DNA of 64,000 bases from Alphaproteobacteria bacterium (GCA_020852655.1 JADZAI010000044.1:1-64000), one strand, 5' to 3'. Positions 26,983 to 40,278 are shown, counted from the stretch's first letter. Translations and numbers: made by a program. The notes: generated from the sequence alone by a model not told the origin.

Positions 26983-29900
26983 CACCGCCGCCAACGACAC
27001 GCTGACCGGTACGGGATCGGCCGACACCATCAACGGCCTCGGCGGCGACGACACGCTCTCCGGGCTCGGCGGCGCGGATTCGATCAACGGCGGCGACGGC
27101 AACGATACCATCGACGGCGGCGCCGGCAACGATACGCTGATCGGCGGCCTCGGCATCGACACCATCTCCTTCGCCACCATCTCCTCGGCGATCACCTTCA
27201 ACCTGGCGACCACGACCGCCCAGGCGACCGGCGGCGCCGGCACCGACACGGCTTCGGGCTTCGAGAACGTCACCGGCGGCACCGGGGCCGACACCCTCAC
27301 CGGCGACGCCAACGCCAACGTCATCGAAGGCCTCGCCGGCAACGACACGCTGAACGGCGCCGGCGGCATCGACTGGCTGAGCTACGCTTCGTCCACCTCG
27401 GCGATCACCGTCAGCCTCGCCCTCACCACCGCCCAGGCGACCGGCGGGGCCGGCACCGACACCGTCTCCAACTTCGAAAATCTGCGCGGCGGCACCGGCA
27501 ACGACAGCCTTACCGGCTCGACCGCCGACAACGTCATGGAAGGCCTCGCCGGCAACGACACGATGGACGGCGGCACCGGCACCGACACGCTCAGCTATCA
27601 GAGCGCGACGTCCGGCATTACGGTCAGCCTTGCCCTCACCACCGCCCAGGCGACCGGCGGCGCCGGCACCGACACGGTCACCAATTTCGAGAACCTGCTC
27701 GGCGGCTCCGGCAACGACAGCCTCACCGGCTCGACCGCCGCCAACACCATCGAAGGTGGCCTCGGCAACGATACGATGAACGGCGGCTCGGGCGTCGATA
27801 CGCTCAGCTATGCCGGCGCGGCCGCCGGGATCGCGATCAGCCTCGCCCTCTCCACCGCCCAGAATACCGGCGGCGCCGGCACCGACACCGTCACCTTCTT
27901 CGAATACATCACCGGCAGCGCCTTCGACGACAGCCTGACCGGCGACAGCAACGCGAACCTGCTGACCGGCGGCACGGGGAACGACACCCTCACCGGCGGC
28001 ACCGGCGTCGACACGCTGGTCGGCGGCGCCGGCGATGACGTCTATGTCGATCCCACCGGCGATACCGTCACCGAAAACGCCGCCGAAGGCACCGACACCA
28101 TCCAGTCGGCCGCCACCTTCTCGCTCGCCGCCATCGCCAATGTCGAAAACCTCACGCTCACCGGCTCGGGCAACGTCAACGGCACCGGCAACGCGCTCGA
28201 CAATTCCATCACCGGCAACGGCGCGGTCAACACGCTCGACGGCGGCACCGGCAACGATACGCTGACCGGTGGCGCCGGCAACGACATCTATATCTACAGC
28301 GCCACGGCGACCATCGTCGAAGCCGCCGGCGGCGGTACCGATACCGTCCAGTCCGCCGTCACCGTCGCGGCTCTCGCGGCGGAGGTGGAAAACCTCACGC
28401 TCACCGGCTCCGCCAATATCGACGGCACCGGCAACGCGCTTGCCAACGCGATCGACGGCAACAGCGGCAACAACGTCATCGACGGCGGCGCCGGCAACGA
28501 CACGATGACCGGCGGCACGGGCACCGATACCGCCAGCTACGCCTCGATCGCGACCGACGTCACCGTCAGCCTCGCGACGGCCGCCGCCCAGAATACCGGC
28601 GGCGCCGGCACCGACACGCTCAGCGGCTTCGAGAACCTGCTCGGCGGCAGCGGCAACGACAGCCTCACCGGCGACGCCAACGCCAACGCCATCACCGGTG
28701 GCTCGGGCGCCGACACCCTCACCGGCGGCGGCGGCGCCGACACGCTCACCGGCGGCATCGGCAACGACACCTACGCCTACACCGCCGGCATCACCATCGT
28801 CGAGGCCGCCGGGGGCGGCACAGATACCGTCGTCTCCTCCGTCACCGTCACCTCGCTCGCGGCCGAGGTCGAGAACGTCACCCTCACCGGATCGGCCGGC
28901 GTCAACGCCACCGGCAACGCGTCCGACAACCAGATCACCGGCAACACCGGCGACAACACGCTCGACGGCGGTGCCGGCAACGACACGCTCACCGGCGGCG
29001 CCGGCAACGATACCTATGTCCTCTCCTCCGGCACGACGACCATCGTGGAAGCGGGGGGCGAGGGCACCGACCTCGTCCAGGCGTCGATCACCGTCGCCGC
29101 CCTCGCGAACGAGGTGGAAAACCTCACGCTGACCGGCTCGTCGAACATCGACGGCACCGGCAACACGCTCAACAACGTCATCACCGGCAACTCCGGCAAC
29201 AACGTCCTCAACGGCGCCGGCGGCCAGGATACGCTGATCGGCGGCCTCGGCAACGACACCTATGTCTACACGCTCGGAATCACGATCGTCGAGAATACCG
29301 GCGGCGGCACCGATACGGTCCAGGCCGATCTCACCTATCTGCTCGACCCCGAGATCGAGAATCTCACGCTCACCGGCACCGGCAATATCGACGGCACCGG
29401 CAATTCCGTCGCCAACACCATCACCGGCAACAGCGGCAACAACGCCCTCGACGGCGGCCTCGGCAACGATACCCTGGTCGGCGGCGGCGGCGACGACGTC
29501 TATTTCGTCGACACCGGCGACACGGTCACGGAAGCCTCCAGCGGCGGCACCGACACCATCGTCACGGCGGTCACCTATACGCTGGGCAGCGAGTTGGAGA
29601 ATCTCACCCTCACCGGCAACGCGGCGATCGACGGCACCGGCAACACGCTCAGCAACTACATCGCCGGCAACGGCAACGACAATCGCCTCGACGGCGGCAC
29701 CGGCGGCACCGACACGCTGGTCGGCGGCCGCGGCAACGACACCTATGTCAACATCGCCGGCGACGTCATCACCGAGGTCGACGGCGAGGGCTTCGACACT
29801 GTCGAAAGCAACGCGACGATCAACCTCACCTCGTTCACCAGCATCGAAGCGGTCGTCCTCACCGGCACCGGCGCGATCAACGCCACCGGCACCACCGGCG

Positions 29901-32900
29901 ACAATCTCATCACCGGCAACACCGGGGCCAACGTCCTCGACGGCTCCGACGGTAACGATACGCTGATCGGTGGCCTCGGCAACGATACGCTCACCGGCGG
30001 CGCCGGCATCGACACCGCCAGCTACGCCTCGGCGACGGCGGCGATCACCCTCAGCCTCGCGGTCGCCTCGGGCCAGAATACCGGCGGCGCCGGCACCGAT
30101 GTCGTAAGCGGCATCGAGAACGTCGTCGGCGGCACCGGCAACGACAGCCTCACCGGCACCAGCGGCGACAACGTCATGGAAGGCGGCCTCGGCAACGATA
30201 CGCTGACCGCCGGCACCGGCAGCGATACGCTCAGCTTCGCCTCCGCGACGGCCGACGTGACCGCCAGCCTCGCCGTCGCGACGGCCCAGGTGACCGGCGT
30301 CGGCACAGATCTCTTCAGCGGCTTCGAAAACCTCGTCGGCGGCCTCGGCAACGATTCGCTCACCGGCACGGCGGGCGACAACTATCTCGGCGGCAATATC
30401 GGCAGCGATACGCTCTCCGGCGGCGACGGCAACGACACGCTGGAAGGCGGCCTCGGCGACGACACGATCGACGGCGGCAACGGCTCCGATACGGTCAGCT
30501 ACGCTCTCTCCACCGTCTCGGTCTCGATCGACCTCTCGCTGACCACCGCCCAGGATACTTTCGGCGCCGGTCTCGACACCTTCCTCAACGTCGAAAACCT
30601 CCTTTCCGGCGGCGGCGACGACGGTCTCTACGGCAATTCCAGCGGCAACCTGCTCGACGGCGGCGCCGGCAACGACACGCTCTACGGCGGCGCCGGCATC
30701 GACACGCTCACCGGCGGCAACGGCATCGACGCGATCTTCGGCGAGGACGGCAACGATTCGCTCAACGGCGGCGACGGCTTCGACACCATCGACGGCGGCA
30801 ACGGCATCGACACCATCAACGGCGGCCTGGGCGTCGACACCATCTTTTCCGACGGCCAGGACGTGGTCGACGGCGGCGCGGACGACGACATCGTCCAGAT
30901 CAACGTGACCGACGACGCCCTGGTCATGAACTTCTCGTCCTTCGATTCGGCCGACGGCGTCACCAACACGCTGCGCCCCGGCATGACCGTGGTGAACGTC
31001 GATGCGCTGGCCGTCTATGCGGGCTCGGGCAACGACCGCATGGCGCTCGGCACCGGCGGCGGCGAACTGCACGGCGGCATCGGCAACGACACCCTCACCG
31101 GCGTCGGCGCGAACGACTTCCTCGACGGCGGCTCGAACGACGACCTGATCGACGGCGGCGCCGGCGACGACGGCCTCTCGGGCGGCGCCGGCAACGATAC
31201 GATGACCGGCGGCGACGGACTCGACAACGTCTTCGCCGACGACGGCAACGACCTGGCGAGCGGCGGCAACGGCGCCGATTCGCTCGACGGCAGCGACGGC
31301 AACGATACGCTGAACGGCGACGCGGGCGCCGACCTCATGGACGGCGGCGCGGACGACGACGTCCTGAACGGCGGCACCGAAAACGATTCGCTGCTCGGCA
31401 GCGCCGGGCTCGATACGCTGCACGGCGATGCGGGCGACGATACGATCGACGGCGGCACCGACGGCGACAGCCTCTTCGGCGACGCCGGCATCGACATCCT
31501 CACGGGCGGCGACGGCGACGACGCGATCGACGGTGGGACCGAGAACGACAACCTCACCGGCGGCCTCGGCAACGATACGCTGACTGGCGGTGCGGGCACC
31601 GATACGCTCACCGGCGGAACGGGCGACGATACCTATGTCGACCCCACCGGCGACACCATCGTCGAACTCGCCGGCGAAGGCACCGACACGGTGCGCAGCG
31701 GCGTTACCTTCACGCTGGCCGCGCTGACAACCATCGAGAATCTCGTTCTTACCGGCGCGTCGGCGATCAACGGCACCGGCAACGCACTCGACAACGTCAT
31801 CACCGGCAACGGCGCGGCGAACCTGCTCACTGGCGACATCGGCAACGATACGCTGATCGGCGGCGCCGGCGCCGATACGCTGGTCGGCGGCGTCGGGAAC
31901 GACACCTATGTCAACCCGACCGGCCACACGATCACCGAGAATGCCGGCGAAGGCACCGACACGGTGCAGAGCGACGTCACCTTCTCGATAGCCGCCCTCG
32001 CCAATCTCGAGAATGTCACGCTCACCGGCACCGCCGCCGCGAACGCCACCGGCAATGCGGCGGCGAATGTCATCGCCGGCAGCGACGGCGACAACATCAT
32101 CGATGGCGGCGTCGGCAACGATACGCTGACCGGCGGGCTTGGCGTCGATACGCTCAGCTACGCCTCGGCGTCCGCCGCCGTCACGGTGAACCTCGCCACG
32201 ACGACGGCGCAGAATACGGGCGGCGCCGGCACCGACACCGCCTCGGGCTTCGAAAACCTCCTCGGCAGCGCCTTCAACGATACGCTCACCGGAGACGGCG
32301 CGAACAACGTCATCGAAGGCGGCGCCGGCAACGATACGATGAACGGCGCGGCCGGTCTCGATACCGCGAGTTACGCCACGGCTTCGTCCGCCGTCACCGT
32401 CAGCCTCGCGGTTGCGACGGCGCAGGTCACCGGCGGCGCCGGCACCGATACGCTCAGCAATTTCGAGAACCTCCTGGGCAGCGCCTTCAACGATACGCTG
32501 ACCGGCAGCGGCGCCGCCAACGTCATCGAAGGCGGAGCAGGCAACGATTCCATGAACGGCGGCGCCGGCCTCGATACGGCCAGCTATGCCGGCGCCTCGG
32601 CCGCCGTCACGGTCAGCCTGGCGCTCGCGACGGCGCAGGCCACCGGCGGCGCGGGCATCGACACGCTCGCGCAGTTCGAGAATCTCCTCGGCAGCGCCTT
32701 CAACGACGCCCTCACCGGGGATGCCGCCGCCAACCTGCTCACCGGCGGCCTCGGCAACGATACCTTGTCCGGCAATGGCGGCGCCGACACCGCGCTCGGC
32801 GGCCTCGGCGACGACACCTATGTCTACAGCGCCGGCGTGACGATCACGGAAGCCGCCGGCGAAGGCGTCGACCTGCTTCAGTCGGCGGTCACCGTCACGC

Positions 32901-35900
32901 TGATGAACGAGGTCGAGAACCTCACGCTCACCGGCGCGGCCGACATCGGCGGCACCGGGAACGCCCTCGCCAACGTCATCACCGGCAATGCCGGCAACAA
33001 CACGCTCGACGGCGCCGGCGGCGTCGACACGCTCATCGGCGGCCTTGGCAACGATATCTACGTCAACGCCATCGGCGACATCATCACCGAAAACGCCGGC
33101 GAAGGCACCGATACCGTCCGTTCCAGCGTCACCTATTCGCTGGCCGCCATCGCCAATGTCGAGAACCTGACCCTCACCGGCGTGGCCGACGTGGACGGCG
33201 CCGGCAACGCGCTCGACAACGTCCTCACCGGCACGGGCGGCGAAAACCTGCTCACGGGCGCCGACGGCAACGATACGCTCATCGGCCTCGGCGGCCTCGA
33301 CACCCTCGTCGGCGGCCTCGGCGACGATACCTACGTCAATGCTCCCGGCGCCATCTTCACCGAGCTCGCCGGACAGGGCATCGACACCATCCAGTCCGAC
33401 ACGACCTTCTCGCTCGTCTCCTTCGCGACCTTCGAGAATGTCACGCTCACCGGCTCCGCCGACATCGACGCGACCGGCAACACGGCCGCCAACGTCCTCA
33501 CCGGCAACGGCGGCAGCAACCGCCTCGAAGGCGGCGCCGGCGCCGATACGCTGATCGGCGGCGGTGGCAACGACATCTACGTCAACGCCAACGGCGACAC
33601 GATCACAGAAGCGGCGGGCGGCGGCACCGACCTCGTCGAAAGCGACACGAGCTTCTCGCTCGCCGCCGTCGCCAATGTGGAAAATCTCACCCTCACCGGC
33701 GCGGCCGCGATCAACGGCACGGGCAACACGCTCGCCAACCTCATCACCGGCAACAGCGCCGCGAATACGCTCGACGGCGGCACGGGCAACGATACGCTGG
33801 ACGGTCAGGGCGGCGCCGATACCTACCGCGTCGACAGCGCCGCCGACATCGTCATCGAATCGGCCGGCGGCGGCAGCGACACCGTCCTCGCCTCGGTCTC
33901 CTACACGCTCCAGGCCGGCTCTTACATCGAGCAGCTCGCGACCACCAACGCCGCCGGGGCCGGCGCCATGACGCTCACCGGGAACGAGATCGCGCAGGCC
34001 ATCACCGGCAACGCCGGCGTCAACACGCTCGACGGCCTCGCCGGCGCCGACACCATGACCGGCTTGGCCGGCAACGATACCTACAAGGTCGACAACGTCG
34101 GCGACGTCATCGTCGAAGCCGGCGGCCAGGGCACCGACACGGTGCTCACCTCCGTCAGCTACGTCCTTGCCGCCGGCCAGTCGATCGAAACCTTCGGAAC
34201 GACCGATGTCGCCGGCACAAGCGCGCTCAATCTCACCGGCAACGACGCCGCCCAGCGCATCAACGGCAACGCCGGCGCCAACGTGATCGACGGCGGCGCC
34301 GGCAACGATACGCTCTATGGCTACGGCGGCGACGACATCTTCTACGTCGACAGCGCCTCCGACCAGGTTTTCGAAGCGGCGGGCGAGGGCAGCGACCGGG
34401 TCGTCGCATCGGTCAGCTTCACGCTCACCTCCGGCCAGGCGATCGAGTTCCTCGAAACCGCCGACGTCGCCGGCACCACGGCCATCAACCTCACCGGCAA
34501 CGCCGCGGACCAGCGCCTCGACGGCAATGCCGGCGCCAACGTGCTCAACGGCGGCGCCGGTATCGACGCCATGTACGGCTACGGCGGCGATGATACCTAC
34601 TATGTCGACAATGCCGCCGACGCGCTGTTCGAACTGACCAACCGCGGCAGCGACACCGTTCTTGCCGCGGTCTCCTATGTGATCGCTGCCGGCCAGTCTA
34701 TCGAGACCTTCGCGACGACGAATGCGGCCGGAACGACCGCCATCAACCTCACCGGCAACGAGATCGCCCAGGCGATCACCGGCAATGCCGGCAACAACAC
34801 GCTCGACGGCCTCGCCGGCGCCGACACCATGACCGGCCTCGCCGGCAACGATACCTACAAGGTCGACAACGCCGGCGACGTCATCGTCGAAGCGGCCGGC
34901 CAGGGCACCGACGCGGTGCTCGCGTCGGTCAGCTACGTGCTCCAGGCCGGCCTGTCGATCGAAACGCTGGGCACCACGGCCATTACGGGAACGACGGTCA
35001 TCAACCTGACCGGCAACGATGCCGCGCAGCGCCTCGACGGCAATGCCGGCGCCAACATCCTCGACGGCCTCGGCGGCGCCGACACGATGTATGGCTATGG
35101 CGGCGACGACACCTTCCGCGTCGACAGCGCCTCTGACGTCGTGGTCGAAGCGGCCGGCGGCGGCACGGATACGGTCCTCGCCGGCGTCAGCTACGTGCTC
35201 GCGGCCGGCCAGTATGTCGAGAAAATGGCCACCACGAGCGTCGCCGGCGTAACGGCGATCGACCTCACCGGCAATGCCTTCGACCAGCGCCTGGACGGCA
35301 ATGCCGGCAACAACGTCCTCAACGGCCTCGGGGGCGCCGACACCCTGGTCGGCTACGCCGGTGACGACACCTACACGGTCGACAACGCCGGCGACGTCGT
35401 CACCGAGGCGTCAGGCAAGGGCACGGATACGGTTCTTGCCTCGGTTTCCTATGCGCTCGCCGCGAGCCAGAGCATCGAGCTCCTGGCCACAACCAACGCT
35501 GCGGGCACAGGCGCGCTGAACCTCACCGGCAACGACGTGGCCCAGGCGCTCCAGGGCAATGCCGGCAACAACACGCTCGACGGCCTCGGCGGCGCCGACA
35601 CCATGACGGGCTTCGCCGGCAACGACATCTACAGGGTCGACAACGCCGGCGACGTCATCGTCGAAGCCGCTGGCGGCGGCAACGATACGGTCCTCACGTC
35701 GCTCAGCTATGTCCTGCAAGCGGGACAATCGATGGAAGCCTTCGGGACGACAGACGTCGCGGGCGTCAGCAGCCTCAATCTCACCGGCAACGACCTCGCC
35801 CAGCGCATCAACGGCAACGCGGGCGCCAACATCCTCGATGGCGGCGCCGGTAACGACACGCTCTACGGCTACGGCGGCGACGATACCTATCGCGTCGATG

Positions 35901-37573
35901 CCGCCGGCGATGTCGTCGTCGAAGCGGCGGGCGAGGGAACCGACACGATCGTCGCCAGTGCCAGCTATGTGCTGGCGGCCAATCAGTCGATCGAGTTCCT
36001 CAAGACGGCCGACGTGAATGCGACGGCGGCGATCAATCTCACCGGAAACGCCTTCGATCAGCAGCTTGAAGGCAACGCGGGTGCGAACGTCCTCAACGGC
36101 GGCGCCGGCGTCGACGCCATGATCGGCTACGGCGGCAACGATACCTATTACGTTGACAACGCCGCCGACACGGTACGCGAGAACTCGACCGGCGGCACCG
36201 ACACGGTCCTTGTCTCGGTCAGCTACGTGCTCGCCGCCAGCCAGTATGTCGAATTGCTGGCGACGACGGCGGCCGCCGGGACGACGGCCATCGCCATCAC
36301 CGGCAACAGCGTCGCCCAGCGCATCGACGGCAACGCCGGCGCCAACGTCCTCGACGGCGCCGGCGGCAACGACAGCCTTTACGGCGCTGCCGGCGACGAC
36401 ATCTACATCGTCGACGCCGCCGGCGACACGGTCAACGAATCGGCCGGGCAGGGCACGGACACGGTTCGCGCCAGCGCGACCTATGTGCTCGCTGCGAACC
36501 AGTCGATCGAGGTCCTGACGACCACCAGCGCGGCCGGCACGTCCTCGATCAGCCTCACCGGCAACAACCTCGCCCAGCTGATCGAGGGCAACGCCGGCAC
36601 CAACACGCTCGACGGCGGCGGCGGTGCCGACACGCTCGTCGGCTTCGCGGGCAACGATACTTACAAGGTCGACAACGCCGCCGACGTCATCGTCGAAGCG
36701 GCCGGCCAGGGCGCTGATGTGGTGCTCACGACGGCGAGCTACGTGCTCGGCGCCGGCGTCTCGATCGAGACGTTCAGCGCGGCCGATGCGGCCGCCACGA
36801 CCGCGCTCAACCTCACCGGCAACGAGGTCGCCCAGCGCATCAACGGCAACGCCGGCAACAACGTCCTCGACGGCGGCGCCGGCAACGACACGCTCTACGG
36901 CTTCGGCGGCAATGATACGTACCGCGTCGACGCCGCCGGCGACGAGGTCAACGAATCCGCCGGCCAGGGCTCCGACACCGTCATCGCATCGGCCAGCTAT
37001 GTGCTGAAGTTCGGCAGCGAGGTCGAGCTGATCAAGACATCGGACGCCCTCGCGACGACGGCAATCGATCTCACCGGCAACTCGACGGCGCAGCGCATCG
37101 AAGGCAATGCCGGGGCGAACGTGCTCACCGGCGCCTCCGGTGCCGACACGCTGTTCGGCGGCGGCGGCAGCGACACGCTCGACCTCGGCACCGGCACCGA
37201 CAAGGACGTCCTGCTCTACACGGCCGTCGGCGAGTCGACCGGCGCCAACCGCGACATCGTGCTCAACCTCGACCTCAACAGCGAGGATCGCATCGATCTC
37301 GCGTCCATCCCCACGTCGGTCCAGGCCAACGTCACCGTTGGCAATCTCAGCGCCGCGACGTTCAACGCAGACCTCGCGGCGGCCCTCGGGGCCGGCCAGC
37401 TCAGCGCCAACGGCGCGGTGCTGTTCGACCCGAACGGCGGCGACCTCAACGTCGCGAACCACATGTTCCTGGTCATCGACGCCAACGGCATCGCCGGTTA
37501 CCAGGCCGACGCCGACTACGTGATCGAGGTCGTCAGTTTGACCGGCGCCCTGGATCTCAGCGATTTCTTCTGA
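26966..37573 (+). CDS. Giant RTX calcium-binding repeat protein (3535 aa)
   Basis: A single uninterrupted frame from the ATG at 26966, with AGAGGGA upstream. Nearly the whole length is RTX nonapeptides GGxGNDTLxG separated by beta-rich linkers. Three linker types occur in blocks: a 71-residue (213-bp) unit with [28 protein letters not shown] in the first ~320 residues and later; units with GTDTVQS...[14 protein letters not shown]; and an 86-residue (258-bp) unit with [23 protein letters not shown] repeated about 13 times from 33772. A short non-repeat C-terminal domain ([37 protein letters not shown]) ends in ALDLSDFF, a likely type I secretion signal. No enzymatic, Ig-like or adhesive domain is visible. 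It probably forms a calcium-stiffened rod outside the cell; adhesion or S-layer-like roles are inferred. Confidence 0.85.
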   Translation: MGTFNGTAANDTLTGTGSADTINGLGGDDTLSGLGGADSINGGDGNDTIDGGAGNDTLIGGLGIDTISFATISSAITFNLATTTAQATGGAGTDTASGFENVTGGTGADTLTGDANANVIEGLAGNDTLNGAGGIDWLSYASSTSAITVSLALTTAQATGGAGTDTVSNFENLRGGTGNDSLTGSTADNVMEGLAGNDTMDGGTGTDTLSYQSATSGITVSLALTTAQATGGAGTDTVTNFENLLGGSGNDSLTGSTAANTIEGGLGNDTMNGGSGVDTLSYAGAAAGIAISLALSTAQNTGGAGTDTVTFFEYITGSAFDDSLTGDSNANLLTGGTGNDTLTGGTGVDTLVGGAGDDVYVDPTGDTVTENAAEGTDTIQSAATFSLAAIANVENLTLTGSGNVNGTGNALDNSITGNGAVNTLDGGTGNDTLTGGAGNDIYIYSATATIVEAAGGGTDTVQSAVTVAALAAEVENLTLTGSANIDGTGNALANAIDGNSGNNVIDGGAGNDTMTGGTGTDTASYASIATDVTVSLATAAAQNTGGAGTDTLSGFENLLGGSGNDSLTGDANANAITGGSGADTLTGGGGADTLTGGIGNDTYAYTAGITIVEAAGGGTDTVVSSVTVTSLAAEVENVTLTGSAGVNATGNASDNQITGNTGDNTLDGGAGNDTLTGGAGNDTYVLSSGTTTIVEAGGEGTDLVQASITVAALANEVENLTLTGSSNIDGTGNTLNNVITGNSGNNVLNGAGGQDTLIGGLGNDTYVYTLGITIVENTGGGTDTVQADLTYLLDPEIENLTLTGTGNIDGTGNSVANTITGNSGNNALDGGLGNDTLVGGGGDDVYFVDTGDTVTEASSGGTDTIVTAVTYTLGSELENLTLTGNAAIDGTGNTLSNYIAGNGNDNRLDGGTGGTDTLVGGRGNDTYVNIAGDVITEVDGEGFDTVESNATINLTSFTSIEAVVLTGTGAINATGTTGDNLITGNTGANVLDGSDGNDTLIGGLGNDTLTGGAGIDTASYASATAAITLSLAVASGQNTGGAGTDVVSGIENVVGGTGNDSLTGTSGDNVMEGGLGNDTLTAGTGSDTLSFASATADVTASLAVATAQVTGVGTDLFSGFENLVGGLGNDSLTGTAGDNYLGGNIGSDTLSGGDGNDTLEGGLGDDTIDGGNGSDTVSYALSTVSVSIDLSLTTAQDTFGAGLDTFLNVENLLSGGGDDGLYGNSSGNLLDGGAGNDTLYGGAGIDTLTGGNGIDAIFGEDGNDSLNGGDGFDTIDGGNGIDTINGGLGVDTIFSDGQDVVDGGADDDIVQINVTDDALVMNFSSFDSADGVTNTLRPGMTVVNVDALAVYAGSGNDRMALGTGGGELHGGIGNDTLTGVGANDFLDGGSNDDLIDGGAGDDGLSGGAGNDTMTGGDGLDNVFADDGNDLASGGNGADSLDGSDGNDTLNGDAGADLMDGGADDDVLNGGTENDSLLGSAGLDTLHGDAGDDTIDGGTDGDSLFGDAGIDILTGGDGDDAIDGGTENDNLTGGLGNDTLTGGAGTDTLTGGTGDDTYVDPTGDTIVELAGEGTDTVRSGVTFTLAALTTIENLVLTGASAINGTGNALDNVITGNGAANLLTGDIGNDTLIGGAGADTLVGGVGNDTYVNPTGHTITENAGEGTDTVQSDVTFSIAALANLENVTLTGTAAANATGNAAANVIAGSDGDNIIDGGVGNDTLTGGLGVDTLSYASASAAVTVNLATTTAQNTGGAGTDTASGFENLLGSAFNDTLTGDGANNVIEGGAGNDTMNGAAGLDTASYATASSAVTVSLAVATAQVTGGAGTDTLSNFENLLGSAFNDTLTGSGAANVIEGGAGNDSMNGGAGLDTASYAGASAAVTVSLALATAQATGGAGIDTLAQFENLLGSAFNDALTGDAAANLLTGGLGNDTLSGNGGADTALGGLGDDTYVYSAGVTITEAAGEGVDLLQSAVTVTLMNEVENLTLTGAADIGGTGNALANVITGNAGNNTLDGAGGVDTLIGGLGNDIYVNAIGDIITENAGEGTDTVRSSVTYSLAAIANVENLTLTGVADVDGAGNALDNVLTGTGGENLLTGADGNDTLIGLGGLDTLVGGLGDDTYVNAPGAIFTELAGQGIDTIQSDTTFSLVSFATFENVTLTGSADIDATGNTAANVLTGNGGSNRLEGGAGADTLIGGGGNDIYVNANGDTITEAAGGGTDLVESDTSFSLAAVANVENLTLTGAAAINGTGNTLANLITGNSAANTLDGGTGNDTLDGQGGADTYRVDSAADIVIESAGGGSDTVLASVSYTLQAGSYIEQLATTNAAGAGAMTLTGNEIAQAITGNAGVNTLDGLAGADTMTGLAGNDTYKVDNVGDVIVEAGGQGTDTVLTSVSYVLAAGQSIETFGTTDVAGTSALNLTGNDAAQRINGNAGANVIDGGAGNDTLYGYGGDDIFYVDSASDQVFEAAGEGSDRVVASVSFTLTSGQAIEFLETADVAGTTAINLTGNAADQRLDGNAGANVLNGGAGIDAMYGYGGDDTYYVDNAADALFELTNRGSDTVLAAVSYVIAAGQSIETFATTNAAGTTAINLTGNEIAQAITGNAGNNTLDGLAGADTMTGLAGNDTYKVDNAGDVIVEAAGQGTDAVLASVSYVLQAGLSIETLGTTAITGTTVINLTGNDAAQRLDGNAGANILDGLGGADTMYGYGGDDTFRVDSASDVVVEAAGGGTDTVLAGVSYVLAAGQYVEKMATTSVAGVTAIDLTGNAFDQRLDGNAGNNVLNGLGGADTLVGYAGDDTYTVDNAGDVVTEASGKGTDTVLASVSYALAASQSIELLATTNAAGTGALNLTGNDVAQALQGNAGNNTLDGLGGADTMTGFAGNDIYRVDNAGDVIVEAAGGGNDTVLTSLSYVLQAGQSMEAFGTTDVAGVSSLNLTGNDLAQRINGNAGANILDGGAGNDTLYGYGGDDTYRVDAAGDVVVEAAGEGTDTIVASASYVLAANQSIEFLKTADVNATAAINLTGNAFDQQLEGNAGANVLNGGAGVDAMIGYGGNDTYYVDNAADTVRENSTGGTDTVLVSVSYVLAASQYVELLATTAAAGTTAIAITGNSVAQRIDGNAGANVLDGAGGNDSLYGAAGDDIYIVDAAGDTVNESAGQGTDTVRASATYVLAANQSIEVLTTTSAAGTSSISLTGNNLAQLIEGNAGTNTLDGGGGADTLVGFAGNDTYKVDNAADVIVEAAGQGADVVLTTASYVLGAGVSIETFSAADAAATTALNLTGNEVAQRINGNAGNNVLDGGAGNDTLYGFGGNDTYRVDAAGDEVNESAGQGSDTVIASASYVLKFGSEVELIKTSDALATTAIDLTGNSTAQRIEGNAGANVLTGASGADTLFGGGGSDTLDLGTGTDKDVLLYTAVGESTGANRDIVLNLDLNSEDRIDLASIPTSVQANVTVGNLSAATFNADLAAALGAGQLSANGAVLFDPNGGDLNVANHMFLVIDANGIAGYQADADYVIEVVSLTGALDLSDFF
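33772..37130 (+). repeat. About 13 tandem 258-bp coding repeats
   Basis: The LDGGxGNDTL start of each unit recurs near 33772, 34027, 34285, 34543, 34800, 35058, 35316, 35575, 35833, 36091, 36349, 36607, 36865 and 37123, a period of about 258 bp. Each unit encodes 86 residues. Such DNA can change copy number by recombination and is easily misassembled from short reads. Confidence 0.8.
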
Positions 37574-37585
37574 CGCCTGCCGACA

Positions 37586-37620
37586 GGCGGGACCGCGATT
37601 CGAGGCGCGGCCCCGCCTTT
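37586..37620 (+). terminator. Rho-independent-like terminator after giant RTX gene
   Basis: GGCGGGACCGCG and CGCGGCCCCGCC pair over 12 positions with one A-C mismatch around an 8-nt loop, followed by TTTA. It lies 12 bp after the stop codon and fits the end of a very long transcript. A second small hairpin, CGCCTGccgaCAGGCG, lies directly before it. Confidence 0.7.
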
Positions 37621-37748
37621 ACGCGCACGTAATGGATTGTGCAGCCCCGCCAACGCGCTAGCGTAAGGCGCTGTTGCGCCGGCGTGGGCCGCCAAGAACA
37701 ACAGGAAACGCCAGCCCGCCACCTGGGGGCCTAGAAGGGAAGTCGCGC

Positions 37749-39302
37749 ATGACGCCTTGGGTTAGGATCGGAGAACAGGTCGTTCCCGCGCCGACGATTA
37801 CGGAAAAGGCGGCCCGCGCCGCATCGGGATTTGAATCGCTCGGCATTCGGCGCGACGACGTCGTCGCCATCTTCATGCGCAACGATTTTCCGTTCATCGA
37901 GGCGACCGTCGCGGCGGGCCAGCTCGGCGCCTACGTGACTCCCGTCAACTGGCACAACTCCCCGGCCGAGGCGCGCTACGTCTTTGAGAATTCGGGCGCC
38001 AAGGCGATAGTCATCCACACGGATCTCTATGAGACGGTGAAGGACGGACTCCCGAAAGGTGTCCCGGTCTTCGTGAAGGTACCGAACGACGAAATCCGTG
38101 CCGCGTATGGTCTCGCCAAGGGCAATGACGTGATCCCGCCCGGCACCCAGGAATGGGATTCATGGCTCTCGCAATTCCCGCCCCGCGCGCCGGAGGCGAT
38201 CGAGCCGCCCGGCTCCATGATCTACACCTCCGGCACGACGGGAAATCCCAAGGGCGTGCGCCGCCAGGCGCCCTCTGCTGAACAGGCTGTAGCAACGCGC
38301 GGCCTGGTCGCAAGGCTGTTCGGCGCCTACGAATATCTCGACAAGAACATGGGCGACATTGTCGCGATGGCCGCCGGCCCGCTCTACCACTCGACCCCGA
38401 ATGGCTGGATGGGCTTCTTCTTCAACAACGGCGCGAATCTCATCCTTGAACCGCGCTTCGATGCCGAGCGCCTGCTCCAGCTCATCGAGCGGCACAAGGT
38501 CACGCATCTGCTGACGGTGCCGACGATGTTCGTGCGCCTCCTGAAGCTGCCGGAGGATGTGCGCCGGAAATACGATCTCTCGAGCCTCAGATTCGTGATG
38601 CATGGCGCCGCGCCGTGCTCGCCCATCGTCAAGAAGGAGATGATGGACTGGTGGGGGCCGGTGATCTTCGAACACTATGGCGGCACTGAAACCGGCGCGC
38701 TTACCTTTGTTACGCCACAGGAATGGCTGAGAAAGCCCGGCACCGTCGGCAAGGCGATGCTCAGCGACATCGTCGTGCGGGTGCTCGACGAAGCGGGCAA
38801 TGACTGCCCGCCCAACGTCCCGGGCGAGGTCGCCGGCTGGTACAAGGACTACGCCAATTTCACCTATCACGGCGATGACGCAAAGCGCGCGAAGGCTGAC
38901 CGCCGGGGCCTCGTGGCGCTCGGCGATGTCGGCTATCTCGACGAGGACGGCTATCTGTTTCTCTCGGGCCGTTCCTCCGACATGATCATTTCGGGCGGCG
39001 TGAACATTTATCCGGCCGAGATCGAGGGCGTGCTGGTGAAGATGCCCGGCGTCGCCGATTGCGGCGTGTTCGGCATCCCGGACGAGGAGTTCGGCGAGCA
39101 GGTCTGCGCCTATGTGCAGCTTCAGCCCGGCACCACACTCAACGCGAACGACGTGAAGGCGTATCTCCGCGAACGCGTAGCCGGCTACAAGGTGCCGAAG
39201 ACCGTCGAGTTCTCCGACGCTCTGCCGCGAGAGGATTCGGGCAAGATCTTCAAACGGAAGCTGCGCGAGCCTTACTGGGCGAATGCCGGCCGCAAGATCT
39301 GA
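37749..39302 (+). CDS. AMP-binding acyl-CoA synthetase
   Basis: A 517-residue member of the ANL superfamily that activates a carboxylic acid with ATP and CoA. Visible motifs: the phosphate loop SMIYTSGTTGNPKGV, the EHYGGTETG motif (A5), GDVGYLDEDGYLFLSGRSSDMIISGGVNIYPAEIE (A7-A8), and the C-terminal lysine region EDSGKIFKRKLRE (A10). The ATG at 37749 follows an AAGGGAAG stretch; the frame is open upstream but lacks conservation. Substrate is not determinable; neighbours (SDR, homogentisate genes) suggest a fatty or aromatic acid. It is 129 bp upstream of the SDR in the same direction. Confidence 0.92.
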   Translation: MTPWVRIGEQVVPAPTITEKAARAASGFESLGIRRDDVVAIFMRNDFPFIEATVAAGQLGAYVTPVNWHNSPAEARYVFENSGAKAIVIHTDLYETVKDGLPKGVPVFVKVPNDEIRAAYGLAKGNDVIPPGTQEWDSWLSQFPPRAPEAIEPPGSMIYTSGTTGNPKGVRRQAPSAEQAVATRGLVARLFGAYEYLDKNMGDIVAMAAGPLYHSTPNGWMGFFFNNGANLILEPRFDAERLLQLIERHKVTHLLTVPTMFVRLLKLPEDVRRKYDLSSLRFVMHGAAPCSPIVKKEMMDWWGPVIFEHYGGTETGALTFVTPQEWLRKPGTVGKAMLSDIVVRVLDEAGNDCPPNVPGEVAGWYKDYANFTYHGDDAKRAKADRRGLVALGDVGYLDEDGYLFLSGRSSDMIISGGVNIYPAEIEGVLVKMPGVADCGVFGIPDEEFGEQVCAYVQLQPGTTLNANDVKAYLRERVAGYKVPKTVEFSDALPREDSGKIFKRKLREPYWANAGRKI

Positions 39303-39431
39303 CCGAGCGGCGTTGCCCTGGCCGAACCCAGCGCTCGCGGCGCTGGGTTCCTATAACGCGCTCTGGATTTCGCTTGGCTTCCGCCTTGGGATGCAGCCAA
39401 GATCGCCCGCAGAACATTCGGGAGGACTGAC

Positions 39432-40274
39432 ATGTACGATCTCAAGGGCAAGGTTGCGATCATCACCGGTGGCGCGAGCGGCATGGGCAAGGCTGCATCT
39501 GTCCTTTTCGCAAAGGCGGGCGCCAACGTCGTGGTCGCCGACCTCAACGTGAAGGGCGGCAAGGACGTCGCCGAACTTGCCAGCGAGAGCGGCAACAAAT
39601 GCATCTTTCAGCGTACCGACGTGTCGGACGAGGGTGATGTGAAGGCGATGGTTGCCGCCGCGCTGGAGAATTTCGGCCGGCTCGACATCACCTTCAACAA
39701 TGCCGGCATCGGCGGCGCCGTTGGCCCGCTGGAGGATATCAAGGTCGAAGACTGGGACCGCACGCAGCATGTCTGCCTGCGCGGCGTCTTCCTCGGCATC
39801 AAGCATTCGGTCGGCCCGATGCGCGCCGTGGGCGGCGGCGCCATCGTTTCGACGGCCTCCATCGCAGGCATCGACGGCTATAACGGCCTGCACGCCTATT
39901 GTGCGGCGAAGGCCGGCGTCGTGAATCTCACGCGCTCCGCGAGCCTCGAATTCGCCGCCGACAAGATCCGCATCAACTGCATCGCACCCGGCGGCGTGTC
40001 GACGCCCATCGTCTATGGCGGCCTCGCGAACAAGGATTCGGTGGAGACGATGCTGCTCAACGCGCAGCCGCTCCACCAGGTCGGACAACCGGAAGACATT
40101 GCCGAGGCGGCGCTCTTCCTCGCGAGCGATGCGGCAAAATTCATCACGGGCCACACGCTCGTGGTGGACGGCGGTGCGACGGCGGGCGCAATCAGCACGG
40201 CGCGGCGTGCCGACCAGGCGCGAGCGTTCAGTGGCCAGCGAGCCTTCGCCGGTCCGTCCTTCGAGCTCGGCTGA
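39432..40274 (+). CDS. SDR-family NAD(P) oxidoreductase
   Basis: A 280-residue classical short-chain dehydrogenase with Rossmann motif TGGASGMGKAAS, Asp after beta-2 (VVADLNVKGG) suggesting NAD, NNAGIGG, serine in VSTASIAG, and the catalytic pair YCAAK. The C-terminal LVVDGGATAG closes the fold and is followed by an extra ~25-residue tail. GGAGGACTGAC before the ATG is a strong ribosome site. It likely works with the preceding acyl-CoA synthetase. Its stop is 4 bp from the convergent fahA stop. Confidence 0.92.
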   Translation: MYDLKGKVAIITGGASGMGKAASVLFAKAGANVVVADLNVKGGKDVAELASESGNKCIFQRTDVSDEGDVKAMVAAALENFGRLDITFNNAGIGGAVGPLEDIKVEDWDRTQHVCLRGVFLGIKHSVGPMRAVGGGAIVSTASIAGIDGYNGLHAYCAAKAGVVNLTRSASLEFAADKIRINCIAPGGVSTPIVYGGLANKDSVETMLLNAQPLHQVGQPEDIAEAALFLASDAAKFITGHTLVVDGGATAGAISTARRADQARAFSGQRAFAGPSFELG

Positions 40275-40278
40275 AGCG

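Noticed and set aside
26897..31927. 1676-residue open frame antisense to the giant RTX gene
   Set aside because: It mirrors the GGC/GAC/ACC repeat codons of the RTX gene and consists of monotonous Val-Ala-Gly repeats; the same effect gives the antisense frame at 35411-37462.
26966..37573. CRISPR-like or satellite array
   Set aside because: Repeats are in frame, diverged and encode RTX nonapeptides; no constant repeat with unique spacers.
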